A DNA stretch of 64,000 bases from the NCBI RefSeq assembly GCF_017939705.1, contig NZ_JAGKSQ010000006.1:124001-188000 (forward strand), in the 5' to 3' direction. Source of the DNA: Halalkalibacter suaedae. GTDB taxonomy: Bacteria; Bacillota; Bacilli; Bacillales; Bacillaceae_D. The notes under the pieces are model-generated. The model did no database searches, had not been told where the DNA came from, and worked only from the letters and a program-made list of their open reading frames with translations. A program made the translations under genes and the position numbers. Within the stretch, counting starts at the first letter, position 1, and each line of letters starts with the position of its first letter. Shown here piece by piece: positions 63,494-64,000 of this stretch.

Positions 63494-64000
63494 TTTTGAT
63501 CCAATTTTCCGTAGTTATGAGCCACATTTCTCCTTTTATGAGCGGGATCGCCGTCCTTATGAGCCAGATCCTCACATTTATGAGCGGCAACCACTTGGCT
63601 GGCTTTTCATTCAATAAAAGCTCTTCTACATAGAGAAATTTAATCAAAAATCCAGCCAATGTGGAAGCTTTTTCAAAGATGAGGTGACTTTCCAGCTTAG
63701 GTTCAGCTGAGAATTGAGTGTTGGGTGAAGATTATGATCCAGTTCTCCATACTTATGAGCCGCATTTCTCCTTTTATGAGCGGGATCACCGTACTTATGA
63801 GCCAGATCCTCACTTTTATGAGCGGCAACCATTTGGCTGGCTTTTCATTCAATAAAAGCTCTTTTAAATAGAGCCGTTTAATCAAAAATCCAGCCAATGT
63901 GACAGCTTTTTCAAAGGTGAGGTGCTTCTAAGCTTAGGTTCAGCTGAGAATTGAGTGTTGGGTGAAGATTATGAGCCAATTCTCCATACTTATGAGCCGC
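63494..64000. repeat. Tandem repeat of about 237 bp, at least 2.1 copies, with internal TTATGAGC units
   Basis: Copy 1 spans 63494-63731, copy 2 63732-63968, and copy 3 begins at 63969 and leaves the window. Each unit starts with four spaced blocks: ttatgagccgcatttctcc, ttatgagcgggatcaccgt, ttatgagccagatcctcac and ttatgagcggcaacc, about 20 bp apart and alternating GCC and GCG endings. A longer part follows with the inverted repeat ttggctgg/ccagccaa. Small open frames in it (with AHK-GDPAHK-type peptides) exist only because of the repeat. Confidence 0.85.

Noticed and set aside
63477-63897. Minus-strand frames of 60-64 codons (MAGFLIK..., MVAAHKSEDLAHKYGD...)
   Set aside because: They recur in each repeat unit and in more than one frame and have no consistent ribosome site, so they are by-products of the tandem repeat.

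Overview
The window reads as chromosome of a low-GC Gram-positive of the family Bacillaceae, probably an alkaliphilic or halotolerant Bacillus-like genus. The signs are strong GGAGG ribosome sites with frequent TTG starts, and DesKR, NatAB, Fur, PerR, Rex and GlnR/TnrA-type sites of Bacillus type. A Geobacillus-type cytochrome bd oxidase with a CydS-like peptide and dispersed GC-rich repeats of the kind common in Bacillaceae point the same way. I see no rRNA, tRNA, CRISPR array or intact insertion sequence. The species cannot be fixed from the sequence alone.

Layout. 0.5-6.6 kb: glutamate synthase (gltB-gltD). 6.9-9.5 kb: two unrecognised genes around a PAS sensor kinase that has a GlnR/TnrA box in front. 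9.6-13.1 kb: NatAB Na+ exporter with its divergent NatR-NatK regulators. 13.2-15.5 kb: a Fur-controlled ferredoxin-NADP reductase facing a dead siderophore ABC ATPase and other debris. 15.5-16.7 kb: a cation exchanger under a yybP-ykoY (Mn2+) riboswitch. 16.9-22.5 kb: methyltransferase, DUF421 protein, des-desK-desR membrane-fluidity system and an SDR enzyme. 23.1-29.1 kb: cydA-cydB-cydS-cydD-cydC. 29.2-31.1 kb: YrhK-like protein and RlmCD. 31.5-35.9 kb: SinI-like peptide, response regulator and a two-core hybrid kinase. 36.1-43.8 kb: SelO, iron-regulated esterase, SDR-MarR-NAD(P) operon, YgjP-type peptidase and an ABC-2 exporter. 44-51 kb: a repeat-rich stretch with a transposase remnant, a 1250-residue GH51 arabinofuranosidase and a chemotaxis receptor. 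51.1-57.3 kb: a 1725-residue pseudokinase/AAA/GAF/histidine kinase, a second SinI-like peptide and a second response regulator. 57.6-64 kb: small membrane proteins, amine oxidase, DegV, katG and a tandem repeat that runs off the end.

The most interesting pattern is the repeated pairing of a very large multidomain histidine kinase, a closely similar OmpR-family regulator and a short SinI-like anti-repressor gene (31.5-35.9 kb and 51.1-57.3 kb). In both cases an 11-bp-period TTAA-type direct repeat lies upstream of the SinI-like gene. This suggests two parallel signalling modules feeding a SinR-type biofilm or motility switch. Other notable points are the complete switching logic of the Mn2+ riboswitch and an unlisted 33-residue oxidase subunit gene. 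A MITE-like insertion with a 9-bp duplication sits inside a larger repeat, and an R1 repeat now lies directly after the truncated Walker A of an iron-uptake ATPase.
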